Source: Nitrospirota bacterium (GTDB lineage Bacteria; Nitrospirota; Nitrospiria; SBBL01; JAADHI01). Taken from it: a DNA stretch of 64,000 bases. Shown here piece by piece: positions 41,720 through 50,283 of this stretch. The first letter of the stretch is position 1. Each line of letters begins with the position of its first letter. The DNA lies in the NCBI GenBank assembly GCA_029261135.1, contig JAJDBX010000074.1:1-64000 (forward strand), given 5' to 3'. A model generated the notes under the pieces. That model was not told the DNA's origin. It worked only from the letters and a program-made list of their open reading frames with translations, and ran no database searches. The position numbers were made by a program, and so were the translations under genes.

Positions 41720-42595
41720 TTACCGATCTCCCCAATCCATCCCACGATCCTTTGGCACAATACGTCGTAGAGTATAAATATCTGTTTTTTTAAGCTCCGG
41801 TAAATGTTCTGGAAGCGTCTCCCAAGGATCCCATATCGCGCTAAAAAGCTTGCCTGTAATGCCATCACTTTCCGATGACGCTAAAAAAGTTGACAGTTCC
41901 ACCCCTTTTTCAAGAGGGGCTCCGCCCTCCATTTTTTGTTTAAGAGAACGGTCATAAAAAGAAGAACCCACTTTATCTGGACCAGCTTCTAAGACTTCGT
42001 CCAACAATCGTGTATTTAAAGCGCCAGGGGCAATTGCATTGACATCGATATGGTCTTCTCGCACTTCCTCCGCTAAAGTTTCGGCAAAACGAATCACCGC
42101 TGCCTTAGAAGCTGCATACGCACTAAGGTTTGGTAATGGATTCGTAGCCCCTCCACCAGATAATTGAATAATTTTTCCATAGTGAACTGACTTAAAGTGT
42201 GGAATGACTGCGCGACACATCAGAACAGAACCCATTAGATTGATTTCAATTGCTTTGACCCACTCGGACCAATCTATTGATTCAATAGGCCCCTTAGGTC
42301 CATAAATACCTGCATTATTTACCAAAATATCCAATCTGGGAAAAACGTCCAGAGTCTTTTTCATCAGCATTTTCACATCAGAAAGATTAGAAACATCTGC
42401 AGTATGCGCAATAACCGTCTGTTCAGGAGCCGCAAGTGCTGAAACCTCTTCACGTGCTTTATCGAGAATATCTCGATTACGCCCACACATTACAATATTT
42501 GCCCCAGCCTTTGCGTAACCTCTCGCAATTTCCAACCCCAATCCTTGGCTTGCGCCAGTAATTAACGAAGTTCGACCTTCTAAAATCCTTGTCAT
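41720..42595 (-). CDS. short-chain dehydrogenase/reductase
   Basis: A 291-residue SDR with the glycine-rich NAD(P) site TGASQGLGLEIARGY, the NNAGIYGPKG segment and the active site with Tyr and Lys in LSAYAASKAAV. It has a C-terminal extension of about 45 residues with a conserved-looking WDPWETLPEHLPEL section. The start is ATG 42595, with AAGG 6 nt upstream; a GTG two codons earlier is the alternative. It sits between two sugar-modifying genes, so it probably acts on a nucleotide sugar. It starts right after the UDP-glucose-dehydrogenase-like gene, with only 11 nt between. Confidence 0.85.
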   Translation of the reverse strand: MTRILEGRTSLITGASQGLGLEIARGYAKAGANIVMCGRNRDILDKAREEVSALAAPEQTVIAHTADVSNLSDVKMLMKKTLDVFPRLDILVNNAGIYGPKGPIESIDWSEWVKAIEINLMGSVLMCRAVIPHFKSVHYGKIIQLSGGGATNPLPNLSAYAASKAAVIRFAETLAEEVREDHIDVNAIAPGALNTRLLDEVLEAGPDKVGSSFYDRSLKQKMEGGAPLEKGVELSTFLASSESDGITGKLFSAIWDPWETLPEHLPELKKTDIYTLRRIVPKDRGMDWGDR

Positions 42596-42606
42596 GAACA
42601 CCCTTG

Positions 42607-43908
42607 CTAATGTTTAGATGAAATACCACCGACAACAATATAACTGAATCGTGGGTCATTTCCGACCGTTTTCACCAAAAACCGATTCACATCAATAATG
42701 ACCGGCTTTTCTAAGTGACTGTCAATATTGTCTGCAGTAATGGTTTGGAATTCTGGCCATTCTGTTGAAACAACCAGTATTGAAGCTTTAGATAGCGCAT
42801 CTAATGCTGTTTTAGAAAGTGATATTTTTTGAGCCAAATCATTCGGGAGACGATCTATTGATGGATCATAAGCCTGAACAACAGCGTTCTGTTCTGCAAG
42901 CCAAAGACATAACTCCACCGAATTGGAACGGCGCAAGGTATTCGTACCGGCTTTATATGTCAGTCCCCATATCGCAACGCGTTTCCCATTTAAGCTTCCC
43001 ATTGATTGTAGCTTTCGCTGCACCCATTGTTTATGGACATTATTACTCGTCCTAACAGAGGACAACAAATGGGTTTCTTGTCCGTACTCCTTACCAATAT
43101 TAGACAAGAAGCTGATATCTCTTGCTAAAGTACCTCCGGCGAATGCACCCCCCGGAGACAAATATGCCTTTGGGCCAATTCGTGCTTCAGATTTAAGTCC
43201 ACGTTCTACCTCTTTTGCATCAGCATCCACCTGTTCGCAAAGGGTCGCAATTTCATTCGCAAAGGTCACGGAAACGGCCAAAAATGAATTCAGGGCATGT
43301 TTCGTCATTTCAGCCGATTCTACCGACATTAATTCAATACGATCAGTAAATGGGGCAAGCAACTCTGTCACACGATCCCTATCTTTATCTGATCGGGTGC
43401 CTACAACCACTCGGTCCGGTTGAGTAAATACGCTTATTGACTTCCCTAGCCTCAGGTTTTCTGGTGAATAGGCAAAGGTAATCGGTTTATTTGGGTAAAG
43501 CTCACTGTAGTTTTTTTCCAAACGACTTGTTGTGCCCACTGGCAATTGAGACGAAATAAGGACCAATGCCCCACCCATAATGTCTGGTAATAATCGTTCT
43601 ATCCGTTGAACAACAAAATCGACATCAGCACGATCCTCATCATCTACTGGGGTATCATAAGTCACCCAAATAATTTCTGCTTCGCTTAATGCCGTTTTTA
43701 TGTCCGTTGTAAACTGAAGCTGACCTTCCTTGAGCTGGGATTGAATCATATCATCTAATCCAGGCTCGGAAATCGGAGCTTTGCCATCCTGTAAATTATG
43801 GATTGTTTCAATATCAAAATCGAGCCCAACAACTTGGTGCCCTCCAGAAGCCAAACAGGCTGCCGTCACACTTCCTAAATGCCAGAGACCCACAACACAT
43901 ACATTCAT
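42607..43908 (-). CDS. nucleotide-sugar dehydrogenase homologue lacking catalytic Cys
   Basis: A 433-residue member of the UDP-glucose/GDP-mannose dehydrogenase family. The fold is complete: Rossmann opening MNVCVVGLWHLGSVTAA, a conserved YSPENLRLG, Lys203 and Asn207 in EMTKHALNSFLA, and the C-terminal nucleotide-binding domain from about residue 315. In functional four-electron dehydrogenases the motif GFGGSCFPKD holds the nucleophilic Cys. Here the equivalent is GAFAGGTLARD, with Thr260 in its place. Thus it cannot form the thioester intermediate and probably does not make an acid. A two-electron oxidation or a non-redox role is inferred. Start ATG 43908 overlaps the epimerase end by 4 nt. 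Confidence 0.85.
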   Translation of the reverse strand: MNVCVVGLWHLGSVTAACLASGGHQVVGLDFDIETIHNLQDGKAPISEPGLDDMIQSQLKEGQLQFTTDIKTALSEAEIIWVTYDTPVDDEDRADVDFVVQRIERLLPDIMGGALVLISSQLPVGTTSRLEKNYSELYPNKPITFAYSPENLRLGKSISVFTQPDRVVVGTRSDKDRDRVTELLAPFTDRIELMSVESAEMTKHALNSFLAVSVTFANEIATLCEQVDADAKEVERGLKSEARIGPKAYLSPGGAFAGGTLARDISFLSNIGKEYGQETHLLSSVRTSNNVHKQWVQRKLQSMGSLNGKRVAIWGLTYKAGTNTLRRSNSVELCLWLAEQNAVVQAYDPSIDRLPNDLAQKISLSKTALDALSKASILVVSTEWPEFQTITADNIDSHLEKPVIIDVNRFLVKTVGNDPRFSYIVVGGISSKH

Positions 43909-44861
43909 TCTCTCACCTTTATTACCCAAGGGGTTGCTTGAAGAAATTCTAAAGTCTTGATCACACCCTCCCGAATAGAAAGTTTCTCCTTCCATCCCAA
44001 CGATCGCATCTTGCTGCAATCAAGAAATATGAAAGGACTATCTCCTATCCACCCGCGTTCACCTCCAGAATAGATGAGCTTTGGGCTCAATCCAAGATGT
44101 TGAGTAATCCAGCCAATCGAATCATTCACTTGGCAATATTCATCTGCGCCGAGGTTAAAAACATTCACCTTCTCTTTGGCGGCCTCTATCGCCAAGAGCA
44201 TGGCATCAATACAATCCTGAACATGGAGATAAGACTTCCGTTGAAGTCCATTTCCTAGGACATGCAGCTCATCAGGATTTTCGCACAATCGCTTATAAAA
44301 ATCGAATACATGCCCATGTGTATAGCGTTCCCCTAGTATCGAGACAAATCTAAAGATATAGCCCTGAAACCCAAAACCCTCACAATAGGCCTGAATCAAA
44401 CCTTCGCCTGCAAGCTTTGATGCGCCATATAAAGATGTTTGTGTAGGAAAGGAAGAACTCTCTGGAGTAGGAAACTTATCCGGCTCACCGTAAATTGAAC
44501 CTGTGGAAGAGAAAGCAACACGATTTACATCATTAGCACGCATCGATTCCAAGACATTGAAGGTAGCAATCGTATTTTGCTCCAAATCCTTTCTGGGGTG
44601 ATCTGTTCCGAAGCGAACATCGGCATTGGCCGCAAGATGAAAAACAAAATCACAACCGTGCATAGATTGAGTCAAGAGCTCAAGATCCAACGTGTCTCCC
44701 TCTATAAATGTAAAAGAGGACGACTTATTAGCCTTCTCCAGAAATTCCTTACATCCTGTAGAAAAGTTATCATAGCCAACGACATTGTGACCAAGCGATA
44801 GTAATCGATCAGTAAGATTGCTCGCTATAAATCCTGCACAGCCTGTGATAAAAAATCGCAA
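43905..44861 (-). CDS. NAD-dependent nucleotide-sugar epimerase/dehydratase
   Basis: A 318-residue extended SDR. The NAD loop is FITGCAGFIASNLTDRLL (GxxGxxA), followed by the acidic end YDNFSTG. The catalytic Ser/Thr is in AFSSTGSIYGEP and the YxxxK pair in SLYGASKLAGEG. It resembles UDP-glucose 4-epimerases; the substrate may differ, since the gene neighbours are heptose and sugar-dehydrogenase types. Its overlap with the dehydrogenase-like gene (ATGA) suggests that the two act in sequence. Confidence 0.85.
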   Translation of the reverse strand: MRFFITGCAGFIASNLTDRLLSLGHNVVGYDNFSTGCKEFLEKANKSSSFTFIEGDTLDLELLTQSMHGCDFVFHLAANADVRFGTDHPRKDLEQNTIATFNVLESMRANDVNRVAFSSTGSIYGEPDKFPTPESSSFPTQTSLYGASKLAGEGLIQAYCEGFGFQGYIFRFVSILGERYTHGHVFDFYKRLCENPDELHVLGNGLQRKSYLHVQDCIDAMLLAIEAAKEKVNVFNLGADEYCQVNDSIGWITQHLGLSPKLIYSGGERGWIGDSPFIFLDCSKMRSLGWKEKLSIREGVIKTLEFLQATPWVIKVRE

Positions 44862-44943
44862 TAAAACTCCTTTATTAAATGTTATTTCAAAAAAATTATT
44901 TTTTTAAAATAAGTTCTTAATCATAAATCTCCGCATACCTCCC

Positions 44944-45975
44944 TTATATGGGGACAACTGGAGAACCAACAGGTTCATTTTTATGAGAAGTCCTAAAGGT
45001 AAGGTAGACTAATCCGCCAAGCAAACTCCATCCTAAAAAAAGTGTGAAAAAAATTATTGAAAAAAGAATTGCTGGTTCTTGTCCCATACTTGTTGTGTTA
45101 TCAATATTTATAATTCCATATATTGCAAACATAAGAACAAAAACACCCTCTCGAATTCCATGCCCTCCAACACTAATAGGCAAGCTAGTGATACAAACCA
45201 CAAAAGCAAGAACAGTTACCATCTGAATATATGTTGCTTCAAGGTGAATAGCCAGTGAAATACAATAACCAGCGGTAAACACGAAAAAAGAAGCGACAAC
45301 ACTGCACACCATTGCTTCAAAAGTCAGGCGTCTCGAACGGCCATGCTCTCGAAAACCAACTAAAAATGACTCTAAAATATCTCGTCTTGGGATTTTTTCC
45401 CAAACTTGGTGAAATAAAAGAGGTAATCGGTGAAATGGGATGAAAAACAGGAATAATGCTAGCCCTGAAATTATAACGAATACAACGATTAACGCATAAA
45501 CAATGGATTGAGTCTCTTCACGCTGCATAAGAAAACGTATCTGCCAAGGTAGAGTTATGAGAGCACAACAGAGAAAAACAAATAAACCCATCACACGGTC
45601 CAAAATTATCGAGAGTGTCGCACGCGCTTTTTGGTTTGGAGTATATTTCAAAATAAATAGTGTCTTAATGATATCCCCTCCAGTAGTACCAAGGAGAAAA
45701 GAGTTAAAAAATTGGCCTATCAATGTTAACGAAGTGACAACTTTAAGTGGGACGATTATCTCCTGAACTTTCAGAAGGATCCACCAACGAATACTGCCCA
45801 TCAGAAAAGCTACACCCATAAGGAAAAATGCAAAAATCAGCCATGTCGGCTCACTTCGAAGTAGTTGTTTTCCGATTTCTGCCCAGCGTACGTTGAACCC
45901 AATATAAATTAAAATTGAGACCGTCATTCCAACACGACCAATAAACATCCATTTATTGCGGCCTTTTTCCTTCAA
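44944..45975 (-). CDS. polytopic membrane protein, lysylphosphatidylglycerol-synthase TM-domain family
   Basis: A 343-residue protein with about eight membrane helices and a largely hydrophobic sequence, of the LPG-synthase TM-domain (UPF0104/AglD-like) family. Visible family segments are FFNSFLLGTTGGDIIKTLFI and LPISVGGHGIREGVFVLMF. The family has been proposed to act as lipid flippases or in polysaccharide and lipid transfer, but function is known for only a few members. It lacks the cytoplasmic synthase domain. It lies between the sugar-modification block and glycosyltransferases, fitting a role with a lipid-linked sugar. Confidence 0.8.
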   Translation of the reverse strand: MKEKGRNKWMFIGRVGMTVSILIYIGFNVRWAEIGKQLLRSEPTWLIFAFFLMGVAFLMGSIRWWILLKVQEIIVPLKVVTSLTLIGQFFNSFLLGTTGGDIIKTLFILKYTPNQKARATLSIILDRVMGLFVFLCCALITLPWQIRFLMQREETQSIVYALIVVFVIISGLALFLFFIPFHRLPLLFHQVWEKIPRRDILESFLVGFREHGRSRRLTFEAMVCSVVASFFVFTAGYCISLAIHLEATYIQMVTVLAFVVCITSLPISVGGHGIREGVFVLMFAIYGIINIDNTTSMGQEPAILFSIIFFTLFLGWSLLGGLVYLTFRTSHKNEPVGSPVVPI

Positions 45976-46061
45976 TCGGATACACCTATCCCCTTATTAA
46001 GCTTGATCTATTGGTAGCAATTATTTCTGATAGAATTAGTTTTCAATTTCCCTATCAGCAC

Positions 46062-47648
46062 TTAAAAGTTCCCATTTTTTCTATCCTTCTCTGCCACTGA
46101 CAACAAGTCCACTTTATAAAACCGAAATTGAACCAACGCCCGCAACCATGTCAATGGGTCACGTAGGGTGGATACTTTTTTCCCTTCAGTGAATGATCTA
46201 GCCTTATAATTAACTGGAACCTCTAAGGGTTTATATCCTTTCAGGATTAGTTTAATCACTATCTCGAAATCAAAATCAAAACGATTGCATTGAAAATCCA
46301 ACCCGTACTGACAATCAGTACGGAATACCTTGTACATTGTAAATGGGTCTTTTAGTGATTGGCCATAAATGATATTGAGTAAACCGCGAAAAATTAAGTG
46401 ACCGAAATTAAAAAGAGAAGCCAATACCGGTTGGTCATTAAACTCTCGCATTTTCCAGCGTCCACTATGTCTTGATCCCAATACAAACAAAGCCTTGTGG
46501 TTTAGAATTGGATTTAAAAGTGCATCATAGTCATCGACATCATATTCAAGATCTGCATCTTGAATTAACACGATATCTCCTCTAGCGACTTGGAGACCGG
46601 CACGAACTGCATACCCTTTTCCTCTAGCATTATCTTGAGAAACAACTGAGACATTATCCTGTACACAAATCTCTTGGACTAATTCTCGGGTTCCATCTGT
46701 TGAGTTACTCTCCACAACAATGATTTCTTTATTAATACCCTTGATTTCTTTATACAATACCTTATTAAAACATTCTTCAAAAGTATTTACCTCGTTGTAG
46801 ACTGGCATTACGATGCTCAGCAGTTTTTCTTCGTGTGGTTTAACTTTCGTTGCTGTAATAATATAAGCAGAAGATGGCACACGGACTCTTATTTTACGCA
46901 AAATATTTTCAGGTATAAACTTAAGAAACCGACGTAATAACCTTGTCAATCGCGTTCGCGGGTAAATACATGCACGAGAATAAATATGTTGTAGCGTATA
47001 ACGTGGCCGGTTTGGAAATAAACCGATACGATGAAATCCAGTTTCTAACAACACGGATTGGATGTTTTGAGTTGAAAAAAAGAAAAGATTTTCTGGCCTC
47101 AGCTCTATCCACGCGTCTCGAAAAAAATGAGCTGGCCAACTGTCCAACATCGGAGATGCAATGACAAATATCCCTCCTGGCTTCATTGCCTCATGAACAA
47201 AGCCTAATACTTCAATCGGATTCTCCATCTTTTCCAAAGCGAGTATCATTAAAGCAGCATCAAAAATAGAATCAGACATAGACTCTAAAGTTTCTTCAGA
47301 ATAAATATTTTTAAAACCCATCTCTTCGCCAACCTCGACTACAGACCGAGATTCATGAGAAATGACAAGTATTTTACTTTTTTCAGGGTCTATATTCGAA
47401 GATTCTTTAAGCTTTTCCCAATAGACCTCTGCCCTTTCTATGATTGTGTCGGAGGGTTCTCCAATATCAGAATCGTTAAAAGCTGTACCTTTGTAAATAT
47501 GCTTAACTTTCTTCTCTGATGGGCGGGGATGTAACTTTGAAAGTAAACAAGTGTCGCAGGAAAAATAGGCCAAACCGTGTGCGTTCATTGCGTAGGTCCA
47601 ATCGTCACCACCACACACCGGACAAGTATTTTTTTTATCAAAATCCAT
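46062..47648 (-). CDS. degenerate methyltransferase-GT2 glycosyltransferase fusion
   Basis: A 528-residue two-domain protein. The N-terminal part (about 1-270) is a class-I methyltransferase-like domain with a four-Cys zinc ribbon (C9/C12 and C31/C34) and the later MKPGGIFVIASP strand. Its SAM motif I is degenerate: KILVISHESRSVVEVG, with no DxGxG. The C-terminal part (about 275-528) is a family-2 glycosyltransferase with VMPVYNEVNTFEEC and DADLEYD (the metal-binding DAD). It resembles dolichol-phosphate-mannose-like synthases. I infer an active glycosyltransferase with a binding or pseudoenzyme partner domain. Confidence 0.82.
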   Translation of the reverse strand: MDFDKKNTCPVCGGDDWTYAMNAHGLAYFSCDTCLLSKLHPRPSEKKVKHIYKGTAFNDSDIGEPSDTIIERAEVYWEKLKESSNIDPEKSKILVISHESRSVVEVGEEMGFKNIYSEETLESMSDSIFDAALMILALEKMENPIEVLGFVHEAMKPGGIFVIASPMLDSWPAHFFRDAWIELRPENLFFFSTQNIQSVLLETGFHRIGLFPNRPRYTLQHIYSRACIYPRTRLTRLLRRFLKFIPENILRKIRVRVPSSAYIITATKVKPHEEKLLSIVMPVYNEVNTFEECFNKVLYKEIKGINKEIIVVESNSTDGTRELVQEICVQDNVSVVSQDNARGKGYAVRAGLQVARGDIVLIQDADLEYDVDDYDALLNPILNHKALFVLGSRHSGRWKMREFNDQPVLASLFNFGHLIFRGLLNIIYGQSLKDPFTMYKVFRTDCQYGLDFQCNRFDFDFEIVIKLILKGYKPLEVPVNYKARSFTEGKKVSTLRDPLTWLRALVQFRFYKVDLLSVAEKDRKNGNF

Positions 47649-47709
47649 ATTCGTTTATAGCGTTTCCTTCTGAGACCAATAAGCAATCCAAGGGCACTCA
47701 ATCACTTCG

Positions 47710-48573
47710 TCATGTTCTCTTTTGTCCGACAACTAGCATTTCGCCAATATTAACCGAAAAAGGTTGATTGCATATAAAACCAGGTAAAAAGGGTGATAGG
47801 ATCTTATAAAACCTGGTGAGCAATGGATTATAGAGACTGATTTGTCCTGCTAAATATTCAAGTGTTAGCGTCTTGTAAGAGTTCTGAACTTGAAGAATAT
47901 TGTATCCAGAAAGATCTAGCGCTTTTTGCATCGCTTGTTTTGAAAAAAGGAATGTGTGCTGTAGTGGCTGTAACATTGGCCATCGGCTTCCCATCAAATA
48001 TCTAAGAAAATGCCCAGTATCAGGGGTTGACAAAATAAGCCATCCACCTGGAGACAACACTTCTTGTAAATCTATTAAAAACCTTACTGGATCATGCGTG
48101 TGCTCAATAACATCAAATGCCACGATGATATCAAATTCCCCTTTTCCACTTTCCCTGATCAAATTAATATCGCCATTAGTGATACGATCTTGGATTTCTG
48201 GTTTTGCTTGTTTGATGGCCTGTTTTGAAAATTCCATACCATAAGCATCAAAACCATGTTTAATGGCCGTCTCAATAAAAAACCCACTTGAGCATCCGAC
48301 GTCTAACAATCGTCCACCACTTACGTATTTTTTTATTAACTCTATACGTTTTTCAAAAGTTTTATACTTTAAATCAGCAGCTAAGACATAGTTTTTATAT
48401 AACCCGGATTCATACTCATTGTCAGCATATGCCACCATTTCTTCTGGAGTCGGAATTTCTCTTTGAAATATCAGACCGTTTCTCTTCGAGATATAATAAT
48501 CTACAGGTGGTTTATTACAATAAAAATTGGCGGGCCCACCACTAATAGGACATTTCACATTATCCATAATCAT
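47710..48573 (-). CDS. class I SAM-dependent methyltransferase
   Basis: A 287-residue methyltransferase with a complete SAM site: motif I is RLLDVGCSSGFFIETAIKHG, then YGMEFSKQAIKQA and FDIIVAFDVIEHTHDP. The short N-terminal part looks like a zinc-ribbon remnant (CPISGG...C), with fewer Cys than the neighbouring fusion. It is probably an O- or C-methyltransferase for a sugar in the polymer. It lies 61 nt upstream of the fusion gene on the same strand, in an AT-rich segment. Confidence 0.88.
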   Translation of the reverse strand: MIMDNVKCPISGGPANFYCNKPPVDYYISKRNGLIFQREIPTPEEMVAYADNEYESGLYKNYVLAADLKYKTFEKRIELIKKYVSGGRLLDVGCSSGFFIETAIKHGFDAYGMEFSKQAIKQAKPEIQDRITNGDINLIRESGKGEFDIIVAFDVIEHTHDPVRFLIDLQEVLSPGGWLILSTPDTGHFLRYLMGSRWPMLQPLQHTFLFSKQAMQKALDLSGYNILQVQNSYKTLTLEYLAGQISLYNPLLTRFYKILSPFLPGFICNQPFSVNIGEMLVVGQKRT

Positions 48574-48597
48574 ATTACTTTAGTTCCTCGCTTTCTT

Positions 48598-49425
48598 TTA
48601 TTCATAAATAGATTTGATACGACTGTGCATGAGCTTTTGGTAAATAGGATTAATAATAAATGGGAAGGCACTCTTAACCCAAGATAAAAACCCAAGAGTC
48701 TTAGGCATATAGGTTATAAATCGATTTTTCATAATTGCATTCAATGTTCCTTCTACAACTACTGCTAGCGGTAATGTAGAACTCGTTTCTGGACGGGCCG
48801 ATCTTAACTGAAAGGTCTCGTGGTCAAAAAAAGGCGTCAACACTCTTCCGGGACAAATAACGTTCACATTTATATTAAAGCGTGAGATTTCATATCTTAG
48901 ACATTCAGACCAAGCGACCAATGCATGTTTTGCTGAACAATACGTCCCATTCGGAGTGATCGCCATTGTACCAGCAATGGATGCCATGTTGACAATAGTA
49001 CCACTTCTCCGCCGGATAAATTCTGGCAAAAAATACCTTGTCAGACTCATTGCGCCTAACAAATTCACCTGAATTAATCTCTCAATTTCACCTGGCGAAC
49101 TTTGTTCGAATGTCCTATATACAGCGTACCCCGCATTGTTGATTATTATGTCAGGAATATTATCATCACTGGATACACGGTCAAAGAGATTTGATATCTC
49201 TTGGCTATTAGCCAAATCACATTGAAGAGTATTCACATGTAGACTATCCGCCTTAAATTCTTCAGATGTAAGCCTCAAACTATCTGCCCTATCACTTACA
49301 ATAGTTACCTCAGCCTCAATCTTGAGCAATCCATGCGCAATAGCTTTTCCTATTCCAGATGACCCCCCGGTAACAATCACCTTTTTATTTTTAAAATAGT
49401 TTAAAGGCGATCCTACTGATTTCAT
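48598..49425 (-). CDS. short-chain dehydrogenase/reductase
   Basis: A 275-residue SDR. The NAD(P) loop is VIVTGGSSGIGKAIAHGLL, with the NNAG segment IIINNAGYAVYRTF. The catalytic Ser is in NMASIAGTM and Tyr/Lys are in TYCSAKHALVAW (YCSAK). A C-terminal hydrophobic segment (FLSWVKSAFPFIINPIY) may bind the membrane. It is a classical SDR likely to reduce a sugar or lipid keto group. It overlaps the upstream methyltransferase by 4 nt, so the two are coupled. Confidence 0.85.
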   Translation of the reverse strand: MKSVGSPLNYFKNKKVIVTGGSSGIGKAIAHGLLKIEAEVTIVSDRADSLRLTSEEFKADSLHVNTLQCDLANSQEISNLFDRVSSDDNIPDIIINNAGYAVYRTFEQSSPGEIERLIQVNLLGAMSLTRYFLPEFIRRRSGTIVNMASIAGTMAITPNGTYCSAKHALVAWSECLRYEISRFNINVNVICPGRVLTPFFDHETFQLRSARPETSSTLPLAVVVEGTLNAIMKNRFITYMPKTLGFLSWVKSAFPFIINPIYQKLMHSRIKSIYE

Positions 49426-50162
49426 TGACTAAATTTTTCTTTCATTGACTCCGTATTGTAAACACAAATATTTGACCTAAATACACCAAAACCAACTCCA
49501 GTGAAAACAAGCTTCGGAGTCATATCTTCTGGGAAGAAGCCTAATATTTTCCAGGGATAAAATAAGTTAAGGTTTGCTTCTTTTGACCAAAAGTCCATAC
49601 CAAGAAGCTTTGCTGTTGCTCGGAAACCAGAATTTGGCAAATAATGGACAAATGGAAGTGCCGTGTGGTGCTCAATAGGAAACAAGCGGTTGGGCGCTGA
49701 AATAAAGACTTTTTTCCCAACCCTACATAATTCTTTTACAAAAGCCGCTTGTTCTATTCTTGTTCCAGCATGCTCTAGTACAGCGTTGCTATATGCAATA
49801 TCAAATTGTTTATCTTTAAATGGTAATTTTTCATGCGGTTTTATTTTTTGAAATTGAACACCAGGATAAATACTTTCTAAATGATGGGCATCTTCAACTC
49901 CGGCACAAGTTATCTGTTTTTTATAGGAGTAGCAATATTCAAGCATATTTGAGGCTGGATGTTCTTCATCACATGTTACCCCAACATCCAAAATGGTAGT
50001 TGTATGAAGCGGTTTCATAACACTCATAAAAAGCTCGAACATTTTTTGCCGCGCTTTCACACTGAGCCTTCCGGCAAGAGGCACATTCTTAGTCGTTTGA
50101 TAAAAATCACTGGTCTGTTTCATGATATCCTTCGATATTGAATCAATTGATTTTACCTTCAT
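49422..50162 (-). CDS. class I SAM-dependent methyltransferase
   Basis: A 246-residue methyltransferase-like protein. Motif I is TTILDVGVTCDEEHPASNML, rather modified: the glycine-rich loop is DVGVTCD and not DxGxGxG. The later FDIAYSNAVLEHAGTR and LCRVGKKVFISAP are typical. The C-terminus is longer than in the simplest members and includes a hydrophobic region. It is coupled with the short-chain reductase downstream. The altered SAM loop lowers confidence in activity. Confidence 0.75.
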   Translation of the reverse strand: MKVKSIDSISKDIMKQTSDFYQTTKNVPLAGRLSVKARQKMFELFMSVMKPLHTTTILDVGVTCDEEHPASNMLEYCYSYKKQITCAGVEDAHHLESIYPGVQFQKIKPHEKLPFKDKQFDIAYSNAVLEHAGTRIEQAAFVKELCRVGKKVFISAPNRLFPIEHHTALPFVHYLPNSGFRATAKLLGMDFWSKEANLNLFYPWKILGFFPEDMTPKLVFTGVGFGVFRSNICVYNTESMKEKFSQ

Positions 50163-50283
50163 TCAACACCTTGAGGCAATATAATAGACTTTCAAAGAAA
50201 TTCAAATAATCTCTCATTTTTCCCTAAAATTCACGATATCAAACTACCAGTTTGGTCCATTGATAATAGCAAGGCCGTATTTC

